Shown: piece by piece, positions 9,216 through 18,920 of the stretch
How positions within the stretch are numbered: position 1 is the stretch's first letter
How the letters are laid out: each line of letters starts with the position of its first letter
NCBI RefSeq assembly: GCF_004197395.1
Contig: NZ_SELS01000034.1
Span: forward strand, 1 to 64,000
DNA length: 64,000 bases
Source: Paraburkholderia sp. UYCP14C
Lineage (GTDB): Bacteria > Pseudomonadota > Gammaproteobacteria > Burkholderiales > Burkholderiaceae
Reading direction: 5' to 3'
Made by a program: the position numbers and the translations under genes
The notes under the pieces: model-generated
What the model saw: only the letters and a program-made list of their open reading frames with translations
Database searches by the model: none
What the model was told of the DNA's origin: nothing

Positions 9216-9791
9216 ATGGCTTTACTGGTCATGCAGGTCGCAGTGAGTGGGGAGCTGGTGGAGGTGTTCGAGATGCCGATTGACGACATCGATGGACAAC
9301 GGATGCTCGCTTGCGCCAATGAGGATGAGCGGGTGATTCAACGCGCCGGCCAGACTCTGGAAGACGGTGAGGTCTGGATCGATCTGATCGACCAGGATGG
9401 CGAGACGCTATTTGATCAGGTGGCCTGTTTCCACCGGGCGGATGCCGCCGACGCGCTACAGGTTCATTTCGGCATGAACGCCGATGTCGTTAAAGACTGT
9501 CTTTCCAGGTCCAATGTTGCGTCGCTGTATGCGAGGCACCGCGCCGCAGCTCAAGCCTACTTCCGCAAGATTGATCGTCTGGTCGACTGCTCCATGGTCA
9601 GTTCCCGACAGAGCAATCGCCGGCGGGTGGGCGACGCCAGCGTCATGGATCTCGTGATTGAGCTTCGCAGGCGGCTGGACGGTGTCGATACCCTGCTCGC
9701 ACTGAGCGAACTGCCGCCCCGCGTACAGGCCGCCGCCGGGTTACTTAGGGAAGCGGCGAAGTCCTACGCGACTGCTGTCCAGCATCTGTAA
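9216..9791 (+). CDS. Hypothetical protein, 191 residues
   Basis: The start is ATG with AAGGAG eight bases upstream, which fixes it inside a longer frame. The first 100 residues are acidic and beta-rich; the C-terminal half is helical with basic patches (RQSNRRR, IELRRRLDG). No membrane segment, signal peptide or known family was recognised. It stands alone between two intergenic regions. Confidence 0.6.
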   Translation: MALLVMQVAVSGELVEVFEMPIDDIDGQRMLACANEDERVIQRAGQTLEDGEVWIDLIDQDGETLFDQVACFHRADAADALQVHFGMNADVVKDCLSRSNVASLYARHRAAAQAYFRKIDRLVDCSMVSSRQSNRRRVGDASVMDLVIELRRRLDGVDTLLALSELPPRVQAAAGLLREAAKSYATAVQHL

Positions 9792-9985
9792 AGCGTTATC
9801 CAGGGCGGCAATTGATGTCGTATAAAGAAGGCGGGGCCAGTCGATCAGCCGCGAGCCCTATCGCCATGGGGACCGACGACACCCGCTCAAGTGTGGAGAT
9901 GTGCGCACAGCACCCATGAGCCACGCGTCGTAATCGCACCTGTATCGGTGCTGCCAGGAAGCAAGCGTAAGCATTGCTGGCCGTT

Positions 9986-10303
9986 TTATCGCCTGGGCCC
10001 TTTCATGCCTTCCGACTCCATGGCCGCATTCCGTTCCTCGCTCGCCTCGATGGGTTCCATTGCTTCGTTAACCGACGCCATTGCGCGCTCGGCGGCAGCT
10101 TTCGTTCCGTCTGCCGGGGCATCGAATTCGTCGTTGCCGTCAGCTGGGGGCTGCAGCATGTCTTTGAGTATCGCGTTCAGTTCTGCTGTATCCCATGGGA
10201 GGCCACGCTGCGTTCGGACCTTTATGTAGTGTCTTACTTCCGCGTCCTGCTCCGCGGTCAGCGGCAACCCTCGGAAGGTGCTTGTAGGGTCAACGTCTGT
10301 CAT
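9986..10303 (-). CDS. Hypothetical protein, 105 residues
   Basis: The start is the ATG preceded by GCAGGAGAAA, a good ribosome binding site, and gives MTDVDPTSTFRGLPL. The protein has two helical segments and an acidic, probably disordered tail. No family was recognised. The open frame continues upstream of this start into sequence resembling a histidine kinase dimerisation helix, which is treated separately as a gene remnant. Confidence 0.55.
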   Translation of the reverse strand: MTDVDPTSTFRGLPLTAEQDAEVRHYIKVRTQRGLPWDTAELNAILKDMLQPPADGNDEFDAPADGTKAAAERAMASVNEAMEPIEASEERNAAMESEGMKGPRR

Positions 10304-10357
10304 GGCTTTCTCCTGCTTCGATCGCTCTTTCAGTGTAGCCCCATTGTGACCGCGAAA

Positions 10358-10420
10358 CGCGATACGCCGCATCGAGGTAGCCATTCCGTCGAGCTGCGTG
10401 GCCAGTTCCTGGATTCCGGT
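10358..10420 (-). pseudogene. Fragment of a PAS-HisKA_3 histidine kinase gene
   Basis: In minus-strand translation this stretch reads like 'TGxQxLAxQLDxMATxMRRIA'. That corresponds to a helix of the kinase encoded at 10954-12060 (same frame pattern, about 80% identical over 21 residues). No other kinase motif survives around it. It is most simply a leftover of a duplicated or recombined kinase gene. Confidence 0.55.
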
Positions 10421-10526
10421 CAAACGTAACTGATCTCGATCAACGGCGAGGGCATGCACTTGGTTCACGCTATGAGCAATTTGCGCCGCAGAGCGCGCGT
10501 TTGAAGGGCTCTGAATGGAGCGAGTC

Positions 10527-10925
10527 ATGGGCGAAAATTTTTCTAAAATGTCCGTTTATATAGCTGAAGATTCAGAGGTCGTCCTTCGGCAACTGGTCGC
10601 GCTGGTCGAATCAACGGGACTGTCGAAAGTGGTCGGAACCTCCGACGACGCAACCGCCGCAGTCGAAGAGATTCTGCAACTGTTGCCAAACGTGGTGCTC
10701 GTCGACCTCCACCTTCGGGTCGGCAGCGGGCTGGATATTATCGGCAGGCTCAAGTCGGCACTCTGCCCCGCGATACAGATCGTCCTGACCAATCATTCCG
10801 TGCCGGTGGTCCGACGTGCGGCGGCAGCAGCGGGAGCCGACTATTTCTTTGACAAGACCGGCGAATTGACGATGGCCATTGCTACGATCAATAGGCTCGC
10901 CCGACAACGAATCGATGATCTTTAG
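10527..10925 (+). CDS. Single-domain response regulator (receiver only)
   Basis: The product is 132 residues and consists only of a CheY-like receiver domain. Acidic pocket residues are at Glu14-Asp15, the phospho-acceptor is Asp60 in 'VLVDLHLR', and a switch Thr/Lys region reads 'ADYFFDKTGE'. There is no output domain. ATG at 10527 has GGAG six bases before it and is preferred to the upstream ATG at 10515. It converges on the PAS kinase at 10954-12060, which lies 28 bases away and is the likely partner. Confidence 0.85.
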   Translation: MGENFSKMSVYIAEDSEVVLRQLVALVESTGLSKVVGTSDDATAAVEEILQLLPNVVLVDLHLRVGSGLDIIGRLKSALCPAIQIVLTNHSVPVVRRAAAAAGADYFFDKTGELTMAIATINRLARQRIDDL

Positions 10926-10953
10926 TCTGGCAACGGAAAGGACGTCCAAGGAA

Positions 10954-12060
10954 CTAGCCTGGGGCGGTGATTCGTGACAGCGGCACCTGCGCCGCGATCG
11001 TCATTCCGTTGCCGGGTTTGCCCTCGACGAACAGGTTTCCGCCCAACTGAGCGATTCGTTCACGCATGCGGCGCAGGCCGAATGCGTCAGGCCGAAGCTT
11101 CCAATCTCTCGGGAGGCCGACGCCATCGTCCTGGATGCGCAGATGGCAGTCCTGGTCGTCCGCGGATAGCGTCACGGCCACTTGCGTAGCCTTGGCATGC
11201 CGTGCGACGTTCGTCAACGCCTCCTGCGCCACGCGGAAAAGGGAAATCGCGGCTAGGTCGTTGAGGTGTAATTCGTCACCGTCAATCTGACATTTTGCCG
11301 ACACACTGTAGCGCAGCTCAAAGTTCTCTGTCATCCACTCGAGTGCTGCTTCAAGCCCCAGATCATCCAGCACTGGCGGACGCAGGTCAGCCGCGATACG
11401 TCGCATCGCGGTGGCCATTGCGTCGAGCTGGCTGGCGAGTCCCTGGGTTCCGGTCAAGCAATCCCTGACAGCCGCCGGGACACGCTGTGAAATCTCGGCT
11501 TCATGCAGCGCAAGAGTCATTTTGAGTGCCGAGATTCGCTGACCAAGATCATCGTGGAGCTCGCGCGCAATGCGCTTTCTCTCGTTTTCCTGAGCGCGCT
11601 GCACCAGTGTCGAGTCTGCGGTCACCCGTTCCAGCTCGTGAAGTCGACGTGACTCGGTCAAATCGCGGGTAATCTTGGCGAACCCCACCAGTTCACCACC
11701 CTCATCGCGAACCGCTGTGATGACGACATTCGCCCAGAACCGACTACCGTCCTTTCGTACCCGCCACCCCTCGTCTTCTGCCCGGCCGCGATCTCTCGCA
11801 GCAGCCAGCAGTCGCGCGGGCTTCCCTGCGAGCGCGTCTTCGTCGGTATAAAAAACGGAGAAGTGTCGTCCCATGATTTCGTCTGGCAAATACCCCTTAG
11901 CGCGTTGCGCACCGGGGTTCCAGCTTGCAACGTTTCCGGCGCGGTCGAGCATGAAGATCGCGTAGTCCTGGACTGCATCAATAAGGAGCCGATAACGGTG
12001 ATCAATTTCAACCGCGCTGAGATTGGCGAAATCATGAGGGGAAAAGTCACCGTGAGCCAC
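10954..12060 (-). CDS. PAS-domain NarL-type histidine kinase
   Basis: The 368-residue soluble kinase has a PAS-PAC unit at about 20-135, very like the PAS repeats of the hybrid kinase at 5771-7690. A HisKA_3 domain follows with 'RIARELHDDLGQ' (His169), then HATPase_c ('DDGVGLPRDW', 'FGLRRMRERI'). The GTG start is supported by GGGAGG five bases upstream; the open frame extends further but without a ribosome binding site. HisKA_3 kinases usually act on LuxR-type regulators. A pseudogenised LuxR regulator lies at 16854-17511, and a lone receiver is adjacent. Confidence 0.88.
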   Translation of the reverse strand: MAHGDFSPHDFANLSAVEIDHRYRLLIDAVQDYAIFMLDRAGNVASWNPGAQRAKGYLPDEIMGRHFSVFYTDEDALAGKPARLLAAARDRGRAEDEGWRVRKDGSRFWANVVITAVRDEGGELVGFAKITRDLTESRRLHELERVTADSTLVQRAQENERKRIARELHDDLGQRISALKMTLALHEAEISQRVPAAVRDCLTGTQGLASQLDAMATAMRRIAADLRPPVLDDLGLEAALEWMTENFELRYSVSAKCQIDGDELHLNDLAAISLFRVAQEALTNVARHAKATQVAVTLSADDQDCHLRIQDDGVGLPRDWKLRPDAFGLRRMRERIAQLGGNLFVEGKPGNGMTIAAQVPLSRITAPG

Positions 12061-13030
12061 AAAAGCCTCCCTTAGCAGTGGGTGGCGCAAGCGACCAAGG
12101 TGCAGCGGCGAAAACAGCCGCAGGGTGAGGAAACTACCGGGGGCGCCAAGCCGGTCCAAACGAAGCGGAAACAGCTACAGCAAGCCTACGTAGAACAGGT
12201 TAGGCCGTGGACGAAAAAATAAAAGCGCTCGCTAGCCCAGGGTTTGCCATGAACGCAGACGCGCAAAGCGGGCGCCCGCCGCAACCTCGGCGGAACCGGA
12301 ATCGTCCGTCTGAACAGCCATCAGCCCGGTCCCCGCCGCCTATGCCATTGCCGAGGCGCCTGACAGGTGGTGTGCGCTGCCCGGATCGTGCCCAGCCATC
12401 GCACCCTGGCGATGATCAGACAACTGGGCATTGAACCACTCGTGCAGCGCAGGTAAGGCGAGGCGCGTCTGTGCGGCAGGCGATCTTTCCTGGCCAGTTC
12501 GGCCCGATGCCTTTGGGAATTTCTTATCCGCGAATGTCCTTTGTGCCGAACCGGCCTTCAGCGTAACAACCCGAAGTTGCCGGGTGCGCGCCGACAAGCA
12601 TAAAAAGATCATTCGCAGAGCACGAGCCACCTGGCGCAGTTGCCCGAATGGCCGGAATATCCTGGGACTGGCCATCCGGGCGGCACCGTACCGACAGGCC
12701 GAAGTGGGTCGGCTACTGCCCGACGCGGTCGATCTTTAACCGACCGCACCCGCCGGTCCACATTGGGCCGGGGTCGGCCATGAGCAGTCAATGGTCCCAC
12801 CATTGCACGGACACTCGAGCGTCGGGTTGCCGTCTCGCTACAGACCTTCGCGGGCCGACCGTTCGACCGCATCTACGGGACACCTAACGCAGGGTCGAAC
12901 GGGCAATTGGCTTACTTCAATTGTGCGGCACGGCAAGCAAAAATCGCACAGAAGTATGCCTCGCCGGTATTAGTGACTCGTGCCGGCGCGCGGGCCGGCG
13001 TCCGCGCAGCACTTAAAAGGCGCTGCCGTC
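12061..13030. other. Long intergenic region with a dispersed repeat
   Basis: Almost 1 kb without a convincing gene. The right half (about 12706-12870) holds a copy of a repeat also seen near 16513-16655 and 20256-20345. The rest has only short frames without ribosome binding sites. Confidence 0.5.
12706..12870. repeat. Dispersed intergenic repeat, copy 1
   Basis: The stretch GGGTCGGCTACTGCCCGACG through the GGGCCGGGGTCGGCC block matches 20256-20340. The following GAGCAGTCAATGG...GTTGCCGTCTCGCTAC portion matches 16560-16650. The copies differ by scattered substitutions, so this is an old non-autonomous intergenic element. No terminal inverted repeats were recognised. Confidence 0.6.
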
Positions 13031-14308
13031 CTATTTCGGGGCTACCGCGACGCGCGGCAAAACGAACCCGGGCGGTGCGTTGGCCCACGGGTAGCCCTTC
13101 AATGCCATTTGATAGGCGGTGTCATAGAGTGAGCGCATGTATTCGGTATCGAACTCTTCCTTGTGGGGCGCATTAAAGCTCTCCGGAATGAAGGCGAGGT
13201 TAAACTCGACACCATCGCGCTTCGCAGTCGCGTAGATGCGGTAAAGATCACCGACGCCCTGACTTTGGATCATCGACGCAACGGCGCGAGAGGCAATGGT
13301 CATCGTAGAGCGGTCCACCTGCTCCCAGTCCGCATCGAGTCGTGCGTTGCGTATGATGTAAAGCTTGCGCACACGGTTGACGCCGACCGCCGCAGCTTCC
13401 TCACCTATGCGGATCGTCGCTGGATAGGCAAACACCTGCGCCACGACACCGCCGTCAACATGCATTTCCTGGTAATGTTTGCCGTTGACTTCCACGTCAA
13501 TCATCATTGGAGGAAACGCGCCGGGAATTGACGTGGAGGCGACGAGTATTTTCACGAAGAGGTCCAGTGCCTTGGGACCACCGTATGTCGCGATTTTCCC
13601 CATATCCCAGATGATGCCTCGACGAGCATCCAGGTCGGTCGTTGCAACCAGCAGCAAACGGCCTTTAGCATATTCTGCTGCCACCTCCTTGAGCAGATCC
13701 GCAGTGACGAATTTCCGCGTCAACGCCAGCAACGGCCGGTTATCAGCCATCGCGTCGCTGAGCACGCCGCCGAGCAGGCTACGCTTCTCCAGGACGTCTT
13801 CTGGAGAAATAGTTGTGTAGACCTGTTTGAGCGTTGCATCATACTTCGGCCCGAGAAATGCGAAAGGCGCGATAAGCGCCCCGGTGCTAATGCCGGTTAC
13901 GAGCTTAAACTCCGGCCGGGTTCCTGTTTCTGTCCACGCATTCAGTAAGCCCGCAGCGAATGCGCCGTTGTCGCCGCCACCCGAAATCGCGAGAAACACC
14001 GCAGGCGGCATCGGGCCCACGTGTCCCTGCCGCGCGAGGTAGTCCTTTTCCCTCTTCAACGAGTCAAGGGCAACCTGTGTCAGATCCGGGGCGTCCACAC
14101 CGGCAACATGGCGCACGCCGGGCATGTCCGGAATCTCGGCCTTACTTGTCAGCTCATCTGGGACCGCTGGCAAGCGGTCAGGCACGGTGGAGCATCCTTG
14201 CAGCAAGGCAAATATGATCGCAGCGAAAACGCCGAAAACTGTCTGGTCCATCTTCCACTTGCTGCCCGACAAATCATTGACCGGTCCCGCGAAGAACGTG
14301 CTCATCAT
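13031..14308 (-). CDS. Patatin-like phospholipase, lipoprotein
   Basis: The 425-residue product has a signal sequence ending in a lipobox (ALLQGC, Cys39), so it is probably an envelope lipoprotein. The patatin fold carries the oxyanion loop 'SGGGDNGAFAAG', the nucleophile in 'GISTG' (Ser141) and the catalytic Asp in 'VDGGV'. It should hydrolyse acyl esters of phospholipids or similar lipids. The start at 14308 has AAGGGG upstream. A second ATG at 14251 gives a shorter signal peptide without basic residues, so the longer form is favoured. Confidence 0.85.
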   Translation of the reverse strand: MMSTFFAGPVNDLSGSKWKMDQTVFGVFAAIIFALLQGCSTVPDRLPAVPDELTSKAEIPDMPGVRHVAGVDAPDLTQVALDSLKREKDYLARQGHVGPMPPAVFLAISGGGDNGAFAAGLLNAWTETGTRPEFKLVTGISTGALIAPFAFLGPKYDATLKQVYTTISPEDVLEKRSLLGGVLSDAMADNRPLLALTRKFVTADLLKEVAAEYAKGRLLLVATTDLDARRGIIWDMGKIATYGGPKALDLFVKILVASTSIPGAFPPMMIDVEVNGKHYQEMHVDGGVVAQVFAYPATIRIGEEAAAVGVNRVRKLYIIRNARLDADWEQVDRSTMTIASRAVASMIQSQGVGDLYRIYATAKRDGVEFNLAFIPESFNAPHKEEFDTEYMRSLYDTAYQMALKGYPWANAPPGFVLPRVAVAPK

Positions 14309-15146
14309 TGCGCCCCCCTTGAGACGAGACGTGCGTGTGTCTGCGCAGACCGCGCGTCGCGTTGCATCTCACTCGAGTTCCGTAGTGGTCCAGATATGCG
14401 TGGCGGCGGTGACTATCGAGCCGCGACCGCAATCACCTTACAAGGATCCTAGGGCCCAAAGGGTCTCGCACCTTGATTTGGGTCAGATTTATACGAGTCA
14501 AGTCACGTCAGAACGTGTACCGATCTTTCCTTAGCTATCCCCACGGTGCCGTGCTGGCTAAAGCGTTGGCCGGTCCATAACATGCCCGCCAACATCTCAA
14601 CGCACATGTCCGTTGTAGCGCCAAAGTTCCCTGAGAGATGGTGTGGGCGCCTATGGCTGGAGAGTTTCGACTTCGCATGTTCGGGGTGGCGAAAGGATGA
14701 ACGACCGACCTCCGGCGACCAACTTCTACGTGCGGCCTATAGTTGCGGCTCGGCCATCCCACAAAGCCGGCATTCGAACGGCTGATCCATTCCGATACTG
14801 GCCGGATACCTGCCGGAATCCTGCCAAAAGAAGCTGCGCACCTCATGTAAAGAGGACGGACTTCAGTGCACCCAACTCGCACCGGTCCGGGATCGCGCAA
14901 ACATGACCTGGATCAATGTACGCGGCGTGTCGGATCCTACGATGAAACCCAAGTCGAGAGGCGGTATGCGACTGCTGACCTGATGCTCGCCGGGCCTGTT
15001 GTGGCCACGGCAGGCGGCGTGCTGCCTACTCAGTCGACAGTCTGTTGCTCGAACAGCATGCGTAATGCTGCTGCGATCAGCACCTAATGGCGCGCCACCG
15101 CCCCGCCGTGGCGATTGAGTCAATTGAGAGGATGGGGCGCCGGATC
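14309..15146. other. Long intergenic region, no gene seen
   Basis: About 840 bases with short uncharacteristic frames only. The middle (about 14640-14790) resembles eroded dispersed-repeat sequence. No promoter could be assigned to the divergent genes at either side. Confidence 0.4.
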
Positions 15147-16391
15147 ATGAATCGCTACCTGCATTTTGGACAGCAAGGAACAGAACGTAAGACGCCGACT
15201 GCCGAGGAAATCCTGCAGGATACGCAGAGTTTCTCACTGGTTCTGGGTGGCCCCCTTTACCAGCTTCTGCGCCGGACGCACATGGCCGACGATGCGCTGG
15301 CGTTGGTGCGCCAGCGGGTTCTCGTCATCTCGCTCCTGGCCTGGCTGCCGCTACTGGTGCTCGCTGCTGTGGACGGCCATTTGCTAGGCAACCGTGTGGC
15401 CCTACCGTTCCTGCTGGACTTTGAAGCTCACATCCGCTTCCTTGTAGCAGTGCCCCTTCTGATCATCGCCGAGCTGGTGGTACATCGGCGCCTGCGCCCG
15501 ATCGCGCGGGCCTTTCTCGAACGGAAGATCATTCCTGAAGCGTCCGTGACGCGGTTCGATGAGGCTGTCAGGTCGGCATTCCGTCTGCGCAATTCAGTGG
15601 CCACCGAGCTGCTGCTGATCGCTTTTGTGTACGGTGTGGGTGTCCTTGTCGTGTGGCGCCATTACACCGCGATGCAAACGACGTCGACGTGGTACGCAAT
15701 ACCCACCGCCAGTGGCTTGACGCTTTCGCTCGCCGGATTCTGGTATGCCTATGTAAGCGTTCCGCTGTTCCAGTTCCTGTTGATCCGCTGGTATTTCCGG
15801 GTATTCATCTGGGCGCGGTTTCTCTGGCAGGTGTCGCGCATTGAACTGAGCCTCGTTCCCACTCATCCTGATCGCGTCGGCGGCCTGGGATTTCTCGCCA
15901 ATACCGTCTATGCGTTCATGACCCTCCTTGCCGCGCACGGCGCAATGCTTGCAGCCCAGTTCGCCAACCGCATTTTCTTCGCCGGGGCCACACTCACGGA
16001 ATTCAAGGTTGAGACGGCAACGATGGTTCTCTTCCTGCTGTGCCTGGTCTTTGCTCCTTTACTGGTCTTCGCGCCTCAACTGGCCCAGGCGAAGCGAACA
16101 GGCCTGAGTGAATACGGCACTCTGGCGGAACGGTACGTGCGTGAATTCGACGCCAAGTGGGTTCGGGGCGGCGCGCCTGGCGGTGAGGCGTTGGTGGGGA
16201 GCGGGGATATTCAGTCGCTTGCGGATCTCGCCAACAGTTTCGACGTGGTCCGAACCATGCGTATCGCTCCCATTACCAAGGATGCCATCGTTCGCCTCGC
16301 AGCCGCGGTACTCATACCGATCGTGCCGTTGGCACTGACGATGATGTCGCTGGAAGACCTGCTAAAAAGACTGTTCGGGTTGGTGTTCTAG
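15147..16391 (+). CDS. Polytopic membrane protein of unknown function
   Basis: The product is about 414 residues with roughly six membrane helices (VLVISLLAWLPLLVLAAV, FLVAVPLLIIAELV, TELLLIAFVYGVGVLVV and others) and a cytoplasmic stretch before the last one. No transporter or enzyme motif was recognised. ATG at 15147 (MNRYLHFG) was preferred because the preceding codons look uncharacteristic. GTG or ATG starts at 15087-15132 remain possible, and none has a clear Shine-Dalgarno. It is monocistronic. Confidence 0.65.
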   Translation: MNRYLHFGQQGTERKTPTAEEILQDTQSFSLVLGGPLYQLLRRTHMADDALALVRQRVLVISLLAWLPLLVLAAVDGHLLGNRVALPFLLDFEAHIRFLVAVPLLIIAELVVHRRLRPIARAFLERKIIPEASVTRFDEAVRSAFRLRNSVATELLLIAFVYGVGVLVVWRHYTAMQTTSTWYAIPTASGLTLSLAGFWYAYVSVPLFQFLLIRWYFRVFIWARFLWQVSRIELSLVPTHPDRVGGLGFLANTVYAFMTLLAAHGAMLAAQFANRIFFAGATLTEFKVETATMVLFLLCLVFAPLLVFAPQLAQAKRTGLSEYGTLAERYVREFDAKWVRGGAPGGEALVGSGDIQSLADLANSFDVVRTMRIAPITKDAIVRLAAAVLIPIVPLALTMMSLEDLLKRLFGLVF

Positions 16392-16853
16392 GCGTTGGCC
16401 CTGCTTTCCAGGCGCCATGGAGGGTCGGACCGGCCGACCAGTTGTGAGCCGTGTAGCCGTGCTGAGTGACTCCTCGACTTTGATAGCAGCCGTTGTATTT
16501 TGGCGGCTCGACCGTCGGCAACGGGTCGTCCTGAGTCGATGGCATCGGGCAGAGGTCGGCCACAAGCCGTCAATTGGCCATACGATTGCACAGACATTTG
16601 AGCGGCAGGTTGCCACTTAGCTACGGATCTTCCCGTACTGACCGTTCGACAGACAGAGGGCAAGTGGGAATGGAAAGGCTAACGGTATGCTTTCCATTTC
16701 AACGAAAATCTGATCTCCGCAGCCAAGAAGATTGTGGCTGCGACGGTGCTCGGAGCGAAATAGAGCGTGAGCGCGGTAAAAAATAACGCGTTGCCGGCCG
16801 GCTCATGTATGACTTAGAGTTTCAACGTACTCAGAACACAAAGCAGTGTTTTC
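16392..16853. other. Intergenic region with dispersed repeat
   Basis: About 460 bases without a gene. Most of it (about 16513-16655) is another copy of the dispersed repeat described at 12706-12870. No terminator was recognised after the membrane protein gene. Confidence 0.45.
16513..16655. repeat. Dispersed intergenic repeat, copy 2
   Basis: The GTCGGCCACAAGCCGTCAAT to CTGACCGTTCGACA part aligns base by base with 12774-12870. The left part contains GACCGTCGGCAACGGGTCG, which also appears, with changes, at about 23630-23655 where an IS1111-group element has inserted. Confidence 0.6.
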
Positions 16854-17511
16854 ATGGAACGCTCCATAATCAGGGTCGGAATAGTAGAAGCACACGCCGT
16901 TATGCGCGCTGGAATTCGGAGCGTGCTTGAGGCTGCGGGCGACATCGAGGTTGCAGGCGAGGCGTCCGACGGGGACGGCGCGCTGCATCTTGTGCGCACT
17001 GAATCGCCTGCCGTGCTAACGCTGGGCCTTGTCATGCAGGGTGTGAGTGGGACAGACCTTATCCGAGAAACCAGGCGGGCGGGTCAGTTGCCAAGGATTG
17101 TCGTTCTTACGAGGTCTTCGAAAGCGAGCGTTGCCAGTCAATGTTTTGCGGCGGGTGCCTCGGGCTTTGTCGTCAAGACCTGCCCCGCCCACGAACTGCT
17201 TGCAGCAGTTCGAAAGGTTGCGTCGGGTGGCGTTTACGTGAATCTCACAGCATCTGACGAGCCGATGCTTGATGTGGTGGCGTCTGACAGCGGCTTACCG
17301 CATGAACGGCTGACGCCCTACGGAACATCATATATTCCTACGCATCGCATGCGGTCAGACAGCCGTCGACATCGCGACCACTATGGGCATAAGCGCGAAA
17401 ACCGTAAGCACTCATCGCACAAATATCATAAGGAAAATGGGGCTCAGGTGCGATGTCGATCTGGTCCGTTACGCGATCACCCATAAGCTTGTCCCCGATG
17501 ACGATTCGTGA
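16854..17511 (+). pseudogene. LuxR-type response regulator, frameshifted and phospho-site lost
   Basis: The N-terminal receiver reads normally to about 17318. A +1 frame change then occurs directly after 'ERLTP'. In the new frame the sequence encodes a LuxR/NarL helix-turn-helix ('GQTAVDIATTMGISAKTVST') and continues to a TGA at 17509. The receiver is itself degenerate: the phospho-acceptor Asp is replaced by Gly58 (TLGLVM) and the acidic pair is Glu12-Ala13. The regulator therefore cannot be a normal phospho-switch even if read through. It may have been the partner of the NarL-type kinase at 10954-12060. Confidence 0.85.
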
Positions 17512-17910
17512 GCATGCGGGCGCAAAGCCACCGGTCCCGGCCCTGATCGTCGCACTCGGTCGCGAGTCGCAGTGCGGCCATCTAGGGACATTCGCACACG
17601 CTTTCACACGGACGCTTGAGGGCGTGGCGGCGCATTGACGCCGAGTCCATTCCTATGGCAGCCCGGAATCAAGTCGAGTTTCCGTCAACGTTGAGTACCG
17701 TCGCTTCTGCGTGGACCCAGACCGATTCGAAGGATATCGTAGCGGCCACATCGCAACGACGCACAACTCGCGCGGTTCAGTGGTAGCCGTGGAGCGCGAA
17801 AAGCTGCCCATTGTCGTTCGCCATCCGCGGAACATCGGTTAGCCATCGAACTTGATTTCGTACAATCGCCATCGGCTGCGGGCCCGAACGGCATAGCCGT
17901 CAAACGACGA
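17512..17910. other. Intergenic region, no gene seen
   Basis: About 400 bases between the regulator pseudogene and cassette copy B. The right part (about 17830-17910) resembles eroded dispersed repeat. Frames here lack ribosome binding sites. Confidence 0.4.
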
Positions 17911-17952
17911 TGCCAGGCCAAAGCCCGGGATCACCCATGTCTGGTCTGACAC

Positions 17953-17979
17953 TTGATAAAAAGGGCGGTCCACTATAAA
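17953..17979 (+). promoter_or_regulatory. Weak candidate promoter of the cassette operon
   Basis: TTGATA (17953-17958) and TATAAA (17974-17979) are separated by 15 bases, shorter than ideal. In copy A the equivalent bases are TCGATA and TACAGG, so the elements have decayed there. The call rests only on sequence similarity to sigma70 elements. Confidence 0.3.
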
Positions 17980-18283
17980 GGCGGGGTGGTACACTCATTG
18001 CATCGCTTCCAGTCTTCTCTCATGCCTGCCGTCCATCGGAGTTCGCGTTCACGTGCGGCACCCGATTCCCGTCTACCACTGGCTAGCTTTCTGCCCTTTC
18101 CAGAGGAAGCGATTTTCCGTCTCCGGACGCCGATTCCGCTAGCTGCGCCGCTACGATAGTTGCTCCATCCCGACCTCTGCGGCGCGCTGTGCATCGCCAT
18201 TTCGTTTGCGGCAATCGCCCTTTTGCTCATCCTGGGCGGTTCCCGGCTACTTCTCGTCTTGGCTCACACCTTTGGACTACATC

Positions 18284-18568
18284 ATGAACGAGTACGTCAG
18301 AACTTACAGAGGGTTGGAGATTTATCCCCTCGTCTATCCCCGCATTCCGCGGGGTGCCGTTGGATCATACGACTATGGCGCCGGCTTCGACGCTGCTGTC
18401 AGGATATGCCGCCGAGGCACCAACGACACACTGACGGCCAGCCGTGTATTTCGGATTCCACATCGTGCGCCGTTTGGCGAGGCGGGCGAGGCCCGCAAGG
18501 CGTCGAGCGACTATGCGGAGCGCCTGATCGATGGACAGGTCGACGGGCAGTCGGTGCGTGATCTATGA
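18284..18568 (+). CDS. Conserved hypothetical protein, cassette gene 1 (copy B)
   Basis: This 94-residue protein (MNEYVRTYRGLEIY...) is the intact paralogue of 1045-1329. Substitutions between the copies are mostly conservative, which suggests selection on the protein since duplication. Central 'GFDAAVRICRRGTND' and C-terminal 'ASSDYAERLIDGQVDG' are shared. No motif or membrane segment was found. It heads a probable operon with the next three genes; the following frame could even start within an ATGA overlapping this stop. Confidence 0.7.
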   Translation: MNEYVRTYRGLEIYPLVYPRIPRGAVGSYDYGAGFDAAVRICRRGTNDTLTASRVFRIPHRAPFGEAGEARKASSDYAERLIDGQVDGQSVRDL

Positions 18569-18606
18569 GCGAGCCGGGAGACCGTGCAATTAACGAGGAG
18601 ACGCGA

Positions 18607-18840
18607 ATGCAGCAACATAAGCCTGGCGCGAAGAACTATGAGGTCGCCGCGTCGTTTCGTCGGACGATGGGTGGCGTTGTTCCGACGTTGAAGGTGATCC
18701 GTCTTTCCGACAAGCGGGTCATCTATCCGTTTCACGGCTGCGCGGACATGCCCCTGTACGAGGATGCGCAGCGCGCGAAGAACTTCGCCGAGGTCTACGG
18801 CTGGCAGCTCGTGAACGGCGATATTGCGGTTCCGGAGTAG
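18607..18840 (+). CDS. Conserved hypothetical protein, cassette gene 2 (copy B)
   Basis: This 77-residue protein is the paralogue of 1364-1603. ATG is preceded by GAGGAG six bases upstream. A longer form from ATG at 18565 overlapping the previous stop is possible but is not conserved in copy A. Conserved blocks are 'KNYEVAASFRRTM', 'VIYPFHGCADMPLYED' and 'FAEVYGWQLV'. The function is unknown. It sits between gene 1 and the protease, which points to a common pathway. Confidence 0.7.
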   Translation: MQQHKPGAKNYEVAASFRRTMGGVVPTLKVIRLSDKRVIYPFHGCADMPLYEDAQRAKNFAEVYGWQLVNGDIAVPE

Positions 18841-18920
18841 GTTGACGGCGCACCGTCGAGGGCCGCCGCGTACGTTTATCAGGCTGCATCGACGTGCGGC
18901 CAATCGGGTAGGCAAGGTTC

